A DNA stretch of 64,000 nt from DASYPP01 sp036006525 (GCA_036006525.1 DASYPP010000004.1:1-64000); one strand, 5' to 3'. Shown: positions 44,617 through 52,594, numbered from the stretch's first letter. The notes: generated from the sequence alone by a model not told the origin. Program-made: numbers and translations.

Positions 44617-44679
44617 TCAGCGCGTCGCCAGGCGACCGTCTGCCCAATTCGAGCTTGCGATGCAACTCTCACTAGACAA
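44617..44679 (-). CDS. Possible 20-residue peptide behind a maximal Shine-Dalgarno
   Basis: TTG start at 44679, 7 bases after AAGGAGG, reading MSSESCIASSNWADGRLATR and then TGA. The AAGGAGGTGATCC at 44693-44681 complements the whole 13-base 3' tail of 16S rRNA. An overlapping frame from GTG at about 44671 (41 codons, to 44547) is a weaker alternative because of its 14-base spacing. The unit runs between hairpin elements N and O and ends with a terminator-like stem, so it looks like a small independent transcript. The peptide is not recognised; it could instead be a leader peptide or an unusual RNA. Confidence 0.4.
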   Translation of the reverse strand: MSSESCIASSNWADGRLATR

Positions 44680-44680
44680 T

Positions 44681-44693
44681 GGATCACCTCCTT
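44681..44693 (-). promoter_or_regulatory. Full-length Shine-Dalgarno sequence
   Basis: AAGGAGGTGATCC on the minus strand pairs with all 13 bases of the 16S 3' end (GGATCACCTCCTT). Surrounding sequence has no other 16S similarity. Confidence 0.7.
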
Positions 44694-44750
44694 CGCAAAG
44701 GGTGGAACCGAGGGCGAAATCCTGCCGGATTCTAATTCATACATGAATCA

Positions 44751-44829
44751 GACGGTAGTAGGCGGTAATAGGCGGTAATAGACGGTACCGCTACCGCCCA
44801 CTACCGCCCATTACCGTCTAATACCGCCT
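44751..44829. repeat. Intergenic hairpin element O (ggcggtaata unit)
   Basis: Left arm 44751-44787 (gacggtagtaggcggtaata..) and right arm 44790-44829 (ctaccgcccactaccgccca..), almost no loop. The only element lying between two divergent units. Region 44428-44840 therefore holds N, the small unit and O. Confidence 0.9.
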
Positions 44830-44840
44830 AGTTTCCTCGG

Positions 44841-45581
44841 ATGCCAGCACCCATCGCGACGACCTACTGGAAGGCTAGTAAGGCTCCACGCTACAGCCTG
44901 CTGTTCGCGTTCCCTCTTCTGCTGGTCTACGAGCTGCTCGCCTTCGTGCTCACCCATGACGCGATCTCGGGGGTGCGCAACGGCGCCGACGTCCTCCTCA
45001 AGAGCCTGTTCATCGCGCTGGGCGGGCGCAACGGGGTCGTCGTCTTCGGCGTGATCCTGGTCGGCACCGGCCTGGTGCTGATATGGCGGGACATGCGGCG
45101 CTCCGGGGGAGACCTTCGCCCGGGGTGGTTCGGCTGGATGATGCTGGAGTCGGTGGTCTACGCGCTCCTGTTCGGCCTCATCGCTGCGTCGCTGACTTCC
45201 CTGCTCCTGCATGGCCGTTTGTGGTTCCTGCTCCAGGTGCCGATGGAACGGCTCGACCTGGCGACCCAGCTCATGGTTTCGCTGGGGGCCGGGATCTACG
45301 AGGAGCTGCTCTTCCGGGTGATCCTGGTGGGGGCGCTGTTCAAGGCGGGGAAGCTACTGGGCTGGAAGCCGGCCACCGCCGGCGTCGTCGCGACCATCGT
45401 GGGAGCCTTCATCTTTTCGGCGTTTCACTACGTAGGTCCCTACGGCGACAAGCTCGAGCTTACCTCCTTTGCCTTCCGGACCATTGCCGGGATTCTGTTC
45501 AGCGGGCTGTACCTGTTGCGGGGGTTTGGCGTCACGGCGTGGACGCATGCGCTCTACGATGTTTTCCTATCTCTGAGATAA
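44841..45581 (+). CDS. CPBP-family intramembrane metalloprotease
   Basis: 246 residues, about seven membrane helices. The three catalytic motifs of the CPBP/Abi (CAAX prenyl protease 2-like) family are present: EELLFRVILVG, FSAFHYVGPYG and WTHALYDVF. These enzymes cleave within the membrane; bacterial members process or degrade membrane proteins or peptides, or act in bacteriocin immunity. Substrate unknown. Its stop codon is at the left edge of hairpin P, where it converges with the DsbA-like gene. Confidence 0.9.
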   Translation: MPAPIATTYWKASKAPRYSLLFAFPLLLVYELLAFVLTHDAISGVRNGADVLLKSLFIALGGRNGVVVFGVILVGTGLVLIWRDMRRSGGDLRPGWFGWMMLESVVYALLFGLIAASLTSLLLHGRLWFLLQVPMERLDLATQLMVSLGAGIYEELLFRVILVGALFKAGKLLGWKPATAGVVATIVGAFIFSAFHYVGPYGDKLELTSFAFRTIAGILFSGLYLLRGFGVTAWTHALYDVFLSLR

Positions 45582-45669
45582 GGCGGTAGAGGGCGGTAAT
45601 AGGCGGTAATGGGCGGTAGACAACCGTACTCTTACCGCCTTCTACCGCCCTTTACCGTCCACTTCCGCC
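45580..45669. repeat. Intergenic hairpin element P (ggcggta unit)
   Basis: Left arm 45580-45620 (aaggcggtagagggcggtaa..), right arm 45625-45669 (ccgtactcttaccgccttct..). It spans the gap between two convergent genes and contains both stop codons at its edges. Confidence 0.9.
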
Positions 45670-46323
45670 TGTTTTCGATTTGTAGATGGAATCCAGAATC
45701 GGCTTGAAGTCCGACGCCGGCGCGGCGCCCCGCAACAACCCGCCCTCGATAATGAAAGTCGGTGTGCTGCTCACCCCGATCCGGGCCGCGCCCTCGGCGT
45801 CACTCCGGACCAGGTCGCGGGTCTCGTGGTTGACCAGGCAGGGCAGGAGGTCGTTCCGGGGAATGCGGGCCGAATCGGCCAGGGTAAGCAGGAACGGCCC
45901 CGGATCGGCGAGTCGCTCCCAGCTCTCCTGATTGCGGAAGAGCAGATCATGGATCGGCCAGAAATGGTCGAGCCGGGCGGCGCACATCGCGAACTCGGCT
46001 GCTGCCGTTGCGTTGGGGTGCAGCTGGGGGATCGGGAAATTGATGAAGACCCAGCGGACCTTGCCGGTCGCCACGTATTCGCGGTCCAGCTCCGGAAAGG
46101 TCTCCAGCGCATGCCGCCGGCAGTAGGGGCACTGGAAGTCCGACATTTCGTACACCGTGACCGGCGCGTCCTCGGATCCCTTGCTCCGCTGCCGGAGCAG
46201 GAAGTCCATGGTGTCGGCCCTCGCCACGGAGGCTCGGGCACCCGGCGCCGGAATCGCTACGAGCGCGCCGGTGGCCAGCGCGCCAGCGACAAGAATCGAG
46301 GTCACCCGCATGGATTTTTCCAT
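45652..46323 (-). CDS. DsbA-like thiol-disulfide oxidoreductase
   Basis: 223 residues. Signal peptide (SILVAGALATGALVAIPAPG), then a thioredoxin fold of the DsbA/DSBA-like type with active-site CPYC in EMSDFQCPYCRRHALETF, cis-Pro in VSSTPTFIIEGG and a helical insert between. It oxidises or isomerises disulfides in secreted proteins. Close to BdbD/thioredoxin_4 proteins. The last residues (KTGGSGR) are encoded by the right arm of element P. Monocistronic. Confidence 0.9.
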   Translation of the reverse strand: MEKSMRVTSILVAGALATGALVAIPAPGARASVARADTMDFLLRQRSKGSEDAPVTVYEMSDFQCPYCRRHALETFPELDREYVATGKVRWVFINFPIPQLHPNATAAAEFAMCAARLDHFWPIHDLLFRNQESWERLADPGPFLLTLADSARIPRNDLLPCLVNHETRDLVRSDAEGAARIGVSSTPTFIIEGGLLRGAAPASDFKPILDSIYKSKTGGSGR

Positions 46324-46352
46324 TTGATGAATGCTGAAGAATATAAGCCATA

Positions 46353-46475
46353 GGACAGGCTGAAGCCTGCGACCGAAGGAAGTCCTTTAGGGCCCTCGGC
46401 GAGTACTGTCGCTTAAGCGACTAATACCAGGGTCTCTTCTTACCGCCCTACCGCCTTACCGTCTTACCGCCTTCA
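46353..46475. repeat. Intergenic element Q: short palindromes plus taccgcc array
   Basis: Palindromes aggctgaagcct (46357-46368) and gtcgcttaagcgac (46408-46421), then a one-sided array cttaccgccctaccgcctta.. (46439-46472) of the ggcggta family. No matching left arm; looks like a half element next to a different palindrome type. Confidence 0.65.
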
Positions 46476-47207
46476 GTATGACGGTCTCCGCCTCCCGCTT
46501 CGCGCATCCAGCTCCACCGTCTTGCCCCGAACCGGCACGTTCCAGTACCACTGGCGGTAGGGGTCGCCCGCGTCCCAGGTCCAGGCGTACACCCACCACG
46601 GCCCGTCCTTGAGGTGCAGTGAGGCACGACCATCCGCCCCGGTGGTGTCTGCCAGGGCGTCGCGGGTGGTGGTCAGTTCGCCGACCATGCTTTCATAGCT
46701 CCGAAAGGTGCTATTTTCCCATGCCGTCACGTCCCGGCGCAGAGAGTCCACGACGGGAATCACCCGGCGCCGGAGTCGTTCCAGGTCCTGGCGGGGAGCG
46801 TCACCCTGGAGACGGGCCGCGGCGAGGGAATCGGTCAACGCGCCGAAAGTGCCGTACAGGGCCGCATAGTTCGGGGCATTCCGGGGCAGGGAATCGAGCC
46901 GGCTCCGCAGCACGGCCAGGGACTCGCTGAATACCTGCGCCCGATAACTGGCGCTGGCGTAGCGGGTGAACGGCCCCCGCCAGAGGGCGAAGAGGCTGTC
47001 GAGTTGCCGGGTGTGGGGACGCGGGGTCGGCGCGGCCTTCTCCAGCAGGGCCAGGATGCTGTCCCGGTCGTAGGGAAGGACGACGAAAGCAAGATGGGCC
47101 ACCGGGGCTTCCACCCCATCCAGCCCCGGAAGGCTGGCGCGAACTTCGACTTTCCGCTGTTCGCAAGCGGCGAGAATGACGATAAGGACGATGAGCTTTC
47201 GAACCAC
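46473..47207 (-). CDS. Predicted lipoprotein of unknown function
   Basis: 244 residues from GTG 47207 (GGAAG 5 bases before). Lipobox VILAACEQ gives lipidation at about residue 15. The middle is helical (LDSLFALWRGPFTRYASASY, RQDLERLRRRVIPVVDSLR); the C-terminal part reads ADGRASLHLKDGPWWVYAW, like a carboxypeptidase-regulatory/transthyretin-like beta domain. Not recognised by name. An alternative ATG at 47234 would overlap the divergent TPM gene by 44 bases; even the chosen start overlaps it by 17. Confidence 0.6.
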   Translation of the reverse strand: MVRKLIVLIVILAACEQRKVEVRASLPGLDGVEAPVAHLAFVVLPYDRDSILALLEKAAPTPRPHTRQLDSLFALWRGPFTRYASASYRAQVFSESLAVLRSRLDSLPRNAPNYAALYGTFGALTDSLAAARLQGDAPRQDLERLRRRVIPVVDSLRRDVTAWENSTFRSYESMVGELTTTRDALADTTGADGRASLHLKDGPWWVYAWTWDAGDPYRQWYWNVPVRGKTVELDARSGRRRPSY

Positions 47208-48084
47208 GAGGCTTCCGATCAGAGGGACCGCCAAAGCTACCGGCGTCCTGCTGCTGCTTCAACTCGCTGCCGGATCCCTGGCGGCGCAGTCCGGCATCAC
47301 CAGCCTGTTCCCGCCCCAACCCACCGGGTTCGTCACCGACGTGGCGAACGTCGTGGACGCCGCGACCAGGACCCGGGTCACCGACCTGATCGAGCGGCTC
47401 AAGGCGGCCACCGGCGCCGAGGTCGCGGTGGTGACGCTGCCGACCATCGGCGACTATCCCGAGTCCGACGTGGCGCTCCAGATCGGCCGGGCCTGGGGCG
47501 TGGGCAGCAAGGCGGCGATAGGCGACCCGCGGCGGAACAACGGGGTGGTGCTGCTGGTAGTGCCCAGGAAGGACCACAAGGCGGGAAGCGGCGCCATCTT
47601 CATCGCCACCGGGCAGGGCATCGAAGGCATGATCACCGATGCCAAGGCCGGCCAGCTCCGCGAGTTGATGCGGCCGGCCCTGGTCCAGGAAGACTATGCG
47701 GCCGCGATCGAGACCGGGGTCAAGGCCATCGCCGCGGAAATCGCCCGCGGCTACGGGGTGACCGATTCGGCGCTGACGGCGGCCCGCCTGCCGGAGCCAG
47801 GCTCGCCAGGGGTCAGCACCTCGCTGACGCGCTACATTCCGGTCGTCGTCTTCGTCGTAATCGTGCTCCTGGTGAGCGCGGGGAAGAGTGGTGGCGGGCC
47901 CGGTGGTAAGGGGCGCGGCATGGGCGGGATCGCTCCCTGGATTCTCCTCAACATGCTGAGCGGGGGCCGTGGCCGCGGCGGTGGATGGGGAGGCGGAGGA
48001 TTTGGGGGCGGTGGTGGCGGCGGGTTTGGCGGGTTCGGTGGCGGAGGAGGATTCAGTGGCGGTGGTGCCGGAGGGAGATTCTGA
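47191..48084 (+). CDS. TPM-domain membrane protein with glycine-rich tail
   Basis: 297 residues. Signal peptide (GVLLLLQLAAGSLAAQ), TPM/DUF477 domain (about 40-185: GFVTDVANVVDAATRTRVTD, TGAEVAVVTLPTIGDYPE, NGVVLLVVPRKDHK), a membrane helix (YIPVVVFVVIVLLVSAG), and a long Gly-rich tail of GGGG and GGFGG runs, all typical of YgcG/TPM proteins. These often pair with LemA, as here two genes downstream, and have roles in envelope or photosystem maintenance in other groups. ATG 47191 preferred over 47176. TGATG overlap with the next gene. Confidence 0.88.
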   Translation: MSFRTTRLPIRGTAKATGVLLLLQLAAGSLAAQSGITSLFPPQPTGFVTDVANVVDAATRTRVTDLIERLKAATGAEVAVVTLPTIGDYPESDVALQIGRAWGVGSKAAIGDPRRNNGVVLLVVPRKDHKAGSGAIFIATGQGIEGMITDAKAGQLRELMRPALVQEDYAAAIETGVKAIAAEIARGYGVTDSALTAARLPEPGSPGVSTSLTRYIPVVVFVVIVLLVSAGKSGGGPGGKGRGMGGIAPWILLNMLSGGRGRGGGWGGGGFGGGGGGGFGGFGGGGGFSGGGAGGRF

Positions 48085-48803
48085 TGAGTGTTGAACAGAA
48101 GATCGTCGAGCCATTCCTGGTCCAGGTGGATTCCGTGATCGGCGCCGGGTACAGCGCGGTGTTGTACGGTTCCGTTGCGCGGGCCGAGTACCAGTCCGGT
48201 GTATCGGACGTGAACCTCATGCTGGTGGTCAACCAGCTGGACCATGAGACGTTGCGAAAACTGGGGCCTGCCTTCGCCGGCTGGGTGGTGAACGAGATTC
48301 CACCACCGCTGATCCTGCCCCGGGCCGAGTGGCAGCGGGCCAGCGATGTCTTTCCGATCGAGATCACGGACATGAAGGCGGGCTACCGGGTGCTTCGCGG
48401 CGAGGACCCCGTCGTGTCGCTCCGGGTGCGCAGCCGCGATCTCCGCTCGGCGCTGGAGCGGGAGTTTCGCGGCAAGCTCGCCCGGCTGCGGCAGGGGTTC
48501 ATCCCCAGCGAGAGCCGGCCGGAAGACCTGGGCGTGCTGGCCCAGCACAGTATCGGCAGCGTGGCGGCGCTGTACCGCGCCCTGCTCAGCCTGGCCCAGC
48601 GCCCGGTGCCGGCGACCCGGATCGAAGTGCTGGCCGCGGCCGGAGTACTGGTAGGATTCGACCCGGCCCCGCTGGTGGAAATTGTGCGGCACCGCTCGGA
48701 GAAGGGATGGCGCTCAACCCGGGAACTGTTCGAAGGTTATCTTGCAGCCGTCGAACGAACCGTTTCGTTCGTGGACACCTTTCACCCTGGAGATCAGGAA
48801 TGA
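48084..48803 (+). CDS. Nucleotidyltransferase-fold protein with altered active site
   Basis: 239 residues. The N-terminal GSVARAEYQSGVSDVNLMLV matches the Pol-beta-type nucleotidyltransferase motif (GS-x-R..SD-x-D), but the second catalytic aspartate is replaced by Asn, so catalysis may be lost. The rest is helical (REFRGKLARLRQGFIPSESR, LAQHSIGSVAALYRALLSLA). It is locked between the TPM and LemA genes by overlapping codons (TGATG, ATGA), which implies a shared role; its substrate is unknown. Confidence 0.75.
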   Translation: MSVEQKIVEPFLVQVDSVIGAGYSAVLYGSVARAEYQSGVSDVNLMLVVNQLDHETLRKLGPAFAGWVVNEIPPPLILPRAEWQRASDVFPIEITDMKAGYRVLRGEDPVVSLRVRSRDLRSALEREFRGKLARLRQGFIPSESRPEDLGVLAQHSIGSVAALYRALLSLAQRPVPATRIEVLAAAGVLVGFDPAPLVEIVRHRSEKGWRSTRELFEGYLAAVERTVSFVDTFHPGDQE

Positions 48804-49369
48804 CCCGCGTGTCGAATGCCCGAGTTCCGCTGGTGGCGCTGGCGTTGCTGCTGGTGACCGGCTGCGGCTACAACACGATTCAGACGCTGGACGAGAACGT
48901 GAACAAGGCGGAAGGCAACATCAAGGCCCAGCTGCAGCGCCGGGCCGACCTCATTCCCAACCTGGTGGCGACGGTGAAGGGCTTTGCCCAGCAGGAGTCC
49001 ACCATCTTCATCCGGGTCGCCGAGGCGCGGTCTCGCCTGGCCGGGGCGGTGCAGACCGGGACCGTAGGCCAGATGGCGGAAGCCAATGCGGCGCTGTCGC
49101 AGCCGTTGTCCCGCCTTCTCGCCATTGCCGAGGCGTATCCCGAGCTCAAGAGCAACCAGAACTTCCTGCAACTGCAGGACGAGCTGACCGGGACCGAGAA
49201 CCGGATCTCCGTGGCCCGACAGGACTACAACGCCTCGGTGGAAGCGTTCAACGCCTATATCAGGAAGTTTCCCTACAACCTGACGGCGAAGATGTTCGGG
49301 CACGGGAAACCGCGAGAGTACTTCCAGACCACGGCCGGCGCCGAGGAGCCACCGAAAGTTCAGTTCTAA
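48800..49369 (+). CDS. lemA: LemA-family protein
   Basis: 189 residues. Signal/lipid anchor (LVALALLLVTGCGYN), then the LemA helical bundle: LDENVNKAEGNIKAQLQRRA, DLIPNLVATVKGFAQQE, VARQDYNASVEAFNAYIRKF and PYNLTAKMFGHGKPREYF are the standard motifs. Probably a lipoprotein, since the Cys falls in a lipobox (VTGC). Function is poorly defined (membrane-associated; linked to TPM proteins). Last gene of a coupled three-gene operon, followed at once by an intrinsic terminator that is part of element R. Confidence 0.93.
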   Translation: MTRVSNARVPLVALALLLVTGCGYNTIQTLDENVNKAEGNIKAQLQRRADLIPNLVATVKGFAQQESTIFIRVAEARSRLAGAVQTGTVGQMAEANAALSQPLSRLLAIAEAYPELKSNQNFLQLQDELTGTENRISVARQDYNASVEAFNAYIRKFPYNLTAKMFGHGKPREYFQTTAGAEEPPKVQF

Positions 49370-49393
49370 AAGCGTGAGAAGTAAGCAGTGAGA

Positions 49394-49426
49394 AGTGAGA
49401 GGGACAAAACGTTCCTCTCACTTTTT
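49394..49426 (+). terminator. Intrinsic terminator after lemA
   Basis: 9-bp stem agtgagagg (49394-49402) with cctctcact (49414-49422), 11-base loop, then a run of five T (49422-49426). It is built from the repeat units of element R's left arm. Confidence 0.8.
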
Positions 49427-49791
49427 GCTGTCATCCGCCAGATCTTGGTATCGCTTCATGAGGCCCATCATCAGTTGCTGGCTCTTGCGACAGCTTCCCA
49501 GCGCTTTCTCGACCGTAGGCTGGTCGGCGAGGCTTAGCTCCAGAAGCAGGTCGAGCAGGTCATCCGTCTCAACTGCCGATGCGTACGCAATGGCATAGGG
49601 ATACTTCACCTTGCCGGATGGACCAAAGGCGTATCCTTCGGAAATATTGATCTGGGCGGATAGAGAGGATCGCTGCAACTGCGCGAAGATAGCTGCAAGC
49701 TGGGGCTTCCAAGAGTAAAGCTCAGGGAGACAACCCCCTTCACGACATCATGGGCTTGCTGCCATGCGAGCAAAGTACGGTGCGTTAGCAT
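49418..49791 (-). pseudogene. Four-helix-bundle (23S-intervening-sequence S23/Avd-like) protein, frameshifted
   Basis: The N-terminal part reads MLTHRTLLAWQQAHDVVKG from ATG 49791. At 49723-49725 the frame must shift (one base missing) to continue ELYSWKPQLAAIFAQL, then SSLSAQINISEGYAFG and AYASAVETDDLLDLLLELS. Joined, it gives about 125 residues, the normal length. WQxAHxxV, the SxxxxNIxEG-type motif and the following helices match the S23/bAvd superfamily known from 23S rRNA intervening sequences and from diversity-generating retroelements. It is either a broken gene or a sequencing error. Its stop codon lies in the left hairpin arm of element R. Confidence 0.75.
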
Positions 49792-49935
49792 GGCTCAAGA
49801 TAGGGATCCGCAAGAGGAGCCGGTAACCGGTTTCTCGCAAATTGGGAGCATGAAAACGCAGCATAGGCGTACGCAACAAGGGGCCCTCGCTTCCGCGGGA
49901 CCCCTTCTTACTTCTCACCTCTCACTTCTTACGCT

Positions 49936-50850
49936 TCAGTCGACGATTGCCTCCGGCAACACGTAGCGCAGCGGATCCACCGGCTTCCCGTTCACGTGCA
50001 CCTCATAGTGCAGGTGCGGTCCGGTCGCCAACCCGGTGCTCCCCACCAGCGCCACCCGCTGCCCCCGCGTCACCCTCGCGCCGACTCCTACCAGCAGCTT
50101 TGACGCGTGTGCGAACTTGGTCACGATGCCATAGCCGTGGCTGATTTCAACAATGTTGCCGTAGCCGTTTTCCCAGCGGGCCGAGATCACCACGCCGTTG
50201 GCCGGGGCCTCGATCGGGGCTCCCATCGGAGCGGCCACGTCGATACCCTCGTGCGGCCGGTTGATATGGAGGATCGGGTGGGCCCGCATCGAGGAGAACG
50301 CGCTCGACAGCCAGCCCTGGGTCGGCATGATCGACGGCGTTGCTTCCATCCGCGCCTTGTTCGTCGCCAGGCTCTCGGCGGCTTCACGGAACGAAGCTGC
50401 CAGCAGGTTGGCCCGGCGCACCAGCGCGTTCAGGTCCACCCCGACCCGGGACGCCTCCCGGACGACCTGCGAGGCGGGCCGCGGAGCGACTCGTTCCGGC
50501 CCGCCGATGCCGGCCTGCTGCACCTGGGGATCGATCGGGTCGAGGTTGGCCAGCAACCGGATCCGGCTGTCCCGCAGGGCGATCACGTCCAGCGTATCGG
50601 AGAGCGAGTCGATGCGGCCGGCCATGGTCGCGATTTCGGTGCTCAAGGCCTGGTTCTCTTTTTCGACGGCGCTGGCGTGGCTCAGGTGGAGCGAGCGGGA
50701 GTACGTCGAATAGCCCAGGACGACGGCCACCAGCACCGCGATAACGCTCAGCCCGGCCGCCAGCTTCAACACCGACTGGGACACTTCGATAATCTTCGAA
50801 GCGCCTGAGCCCGGCGGCACAATGACCAGCGTCCAGCGGCGTTTGACCAT
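49936..50850 (-). CDS. M23-family peptidoglycan endopeptidase-like protein
   Basis: 304 residues from ATG 50850 (48 upstream codons rejected). One membrane helix (VLKLAAGLSVIAVLVAVVLG), a coiled coil (about 60-105, SAVEKENQALSTEIATMAG), then a C-terminal LytM/M23 domain with Zn ligands His and Asp in RPHEGIDVAAPMGAP and HLH in TGPHLHYEVHVNG. The family cuts peptidoglycan cross-links or activates amidases at division. The first His/Asp pair and the HxH are intact, so it is probably active. The stop is at the right edge of element R. Confidence 0.92.
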   Translation of the reverse strand: MVKRRWTLVIVPPGSGASKIIEVSQSVLKLAAGLSVIAVLVAVVLGYSTYSRSLHLSHASAVEKENQALSTEIATMAGRIDSLSDTLDVIALRDSRIRLLANLDPIDPQVQQAGIGGPERVAPRPASQVVREASRVGVDLNALVRRANLLAASFREAAESLATNKARMEATPSIMPTQGWLSSAFSSMRAHPILHINRPHEGIDVAAPMGAPIEAPANGVVISARWENGYGNIVEISHGYGIVTKFAHASKLLVGVGARVTRGQRVALVGSTGLATGPHLHYEVHVNGKPVDPLRYVLPEAIVD

Positions 50851-50983
50851 AGCCGTCCTGCGTTGAGAACCCGTGAGCGTGCGAGGAGAATGTGCGAAGA
50901 GTGTTCCTAACTGGTGGCAAGAGCAGGGCCGTCCAGACAGGCTCCACAAATTCGGTCGATTTTGAATGTTCAGGACCCCTTGA

Positions 50984-51030
50984 GGGCCAGACAAATTGGC
51001 CCCGGATTCCGGCTATGTCAAGGCCGGAAT
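50984..51030 (-). other. metG: Two short hairpins after metG
   Basis: Stems gggcca/tggccc (50984-51002) and attccggc/gccggaat (51006-51030) lie directly beyond the metG stop on its strand; no T run, so they are terminator-like at best. The rest of 50851-51052 has no gene. Confidence 0.45.
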
Positions 51031-51052
51031 GACGCGTATAACTATTTGACTG

Positions 51053-52594
51053 TCAATTAGTTGGGAGGGTGGTGGCAGGCTTGGGGAAGAGATTCTCTGG
51101 CTTGCTGACGACTTGGCCCTCCGGCGCAGGCTGTTGCACCCGACTCCAGGTTCCCTGTCCCAACGGCGTTTTCGCGCCCAGCGAGGTCCACAGCGCGGCT
51201 GCCTTCCCCGGAATGAAGGGATATGCCAGGATCGCGAGCCGTTCGAGGCAACGGGCCAGGGCCCCCAAAGCCGCATCCAGTTTTTGCGTTTCGCCAGCCT
51301 TGGCCAGGGCCCAAGGGGCCTGCTGGACGATGAACTGATTGGCAGTCGAGACCAGTCCCCAGGCCGCTTCCGCCCCTGATTTGAGCTCCAGCCGATCCAT
51401 CGCCGCCTGATACACCTTCACGACCTCGGCGCCCGCCTGGTCCAGCGTGGTCGTCTCTCCGGTTTCCGGCACCCGCCCTTCGCGATACTTGACCAGCATC
51501 GCCAGCGAGCGCGACGCGAGGTTGCCCAGGCCATCGGCCAGGTCCGACGTGTATCGCTCGTCGAAGCGCTCCCAGGTAAAGTCGCCGTCGTTGGTAAAAC
51601 CCACTTCGCGCAACAGGAAGTAGCGCAGGGCGTCGGGCCCGTGTCGCTCGATGGCCTCGTCCAGGCTCACCGCGACCCCGGCGGACTTGGAGACCTTCGA
51701 TCCGCCCCACTGCACATAGCCGTGGGCCCAGACTTTCCGGGGCAGCTCCACTCCCGCCGCCAGCAGCATCGCCGGCCAGATCACACAGTGAAACCGGCTG
51801 ATGCCCTTGCCGATGACGTGGAGATCCGCCGGCCACAGCTTCTGGTAGCCCGGGTCCGGGTAACCGGTGGCGGAGAGATAATTGATCAGTGCGTCGAACC
51901 AGACGTACACCGTGTGATCGGGCGCGCCGGGGAAGGGGATGCCCCAGGGAATCCGGACCCGGGAGACCGAGAGATCCTGCAGCCCTTCCGCCAGCAGTCC
52001 CAGCACCTCATTGCGGCGGATCTCGGGCTCCACCGCCAGGGTCCCGCTCCGGATCAGGTCGTTGAGCGTCGTGGTGTAGCGGGAGAGACGGAAAAAGTGA
52101 TTGGTCTCCCGGGTGGGAACCAGCGCGAGGTTGGGATGTTCGATGCAGTGCCCGTCCACGATCTGGTTGGGCGCCTTGAACTCCTCGCACCCGACGCAGT
52201 ACAGGCCTTCGTATTCACCGAGGAACAGGTCGTCGGGATTCCGCTCCTGGATCCGGGTAAGGAGCGTGGTGACCGCGTGCTCGTGGCGAGGTTCGGTCGT
52301 CCGAATCCAGTCGTCATGGGAGCAGAGCAGCCGGCGCCACGTGGTATTGAAGCGGTCGGACAGCCGGTCGGCCAGCGCCTGGGGCGGAATGCCCTCCTGC
52401 TCGGCCGTCTGGGACACCTTCTGCCCGTGCTCGTCCATTCCCATCACGTAATGCACCGCATCGCCCCGGAGCCGCCGATAACGGGCGATGGCGTCGGCGC
52501 CGACCTTCTCCAGCGCGTGCCCCAGGTGGGGATCGCCGTTGGAGTAGTCGATGGCGGTGGTGAGGTAGAACTTGGCCACGACCTTGGAGCTCAA
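51053..52594 (-). CDS. metG: Methionyl-tRNA synthetase
   Basis: 513 residues, class I synthetase charging tRNA-Met. HIGH motif as HLGH (residues 23-26, SNGDPHLGHALEKVG), zinc-finger type knuckle region YCVGCEEF with a later Cys, and KMSKS motif as KVSKSAG in GGSKVSKSAGVAVS. It has the anticodon-binding helical domain but no C-terminal tRNA-binding (EMAP) extension. The short linker-finger suggests the single-knuckle type. ATGA overlap with the PSP1 gene upstream. Confidence 0.97.
   Translation of the reverse strand: MSSKVVAKFYLTTAIDYSNGDPHLGHALEKVGADAIARYRRLRGDAVHYVMGMDEHGQKVSQTAEQEGIPPQALADRLSDRFNTTWRRLLCSHDDWIRTTEPRHEHAVTTLLTRIQERNPDDLFLGEYEGLYCVGCEEFKAPNQIVDGHCIEHPNLALVPTRETNHFFRLSRYTTTLNDLIRSGTLAVEPEIRRNEVLGLLAEGLQDLSVSRVRIPWGIPFPGAPDHTVYVWFDALINYLSATGYPDPGYQKLWPADLHVIGKGISRFHCVIWPAMLLAAGVELPRKVWAHGYVQWGGSKVSKSAGVAVSLDEAIERHGPDALRYFLLREVGFTNDGDFTWERFDERYTSDLADGLGNLASRSLAMLVKYREGRVPETGETTTLDQAGAEVVKVYQAAMDRLELKSGAEAAWGLVSTANQFIVQQAPWALAKAGETQKLDAALGALARCLERLAILAYPFIPGKAAALWTSLGAKTPLGQGTWSRVQQPAPEGQVVSKPENLFPKPATTLPTN

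Larger units (their letters stand above)
49370..49936. mobile_element. Element R: hairpin arms flanking a four-helix-bundle gene
   Basis: Left arm 49370-49405 (aagcgtgagaagtaagcagt..) and right arm 49901-49936 (cccttcttacttctcacctc..) are inverted degenerate arrays of gtgagaagtaag ending in the same cttcttacgctt block. Between them lie a frameshifted S23/Avd-like gene and a stem ggggccctcgc/gcgggacccc-like at 49880-49904. Element S at 53648-53755 has the same arms without the gene. Mobility is inferred; no transposase is present. Confidence 0.55.

Noticed and set aside
44681..44693. Fragment of a 16S rRNA gene
   Set aside because: Only the 13-base tail matches; neighbouring bases do not resemble helix 45 or an rRNA spacer, so it is read as a Shine-Dalgarno on the minus strand.
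49370..49936. Classical insertion sequence
   Set aside because: No transposase and no perfect terminal inverted repeats or clear target duplication; kept as a candidate element only.
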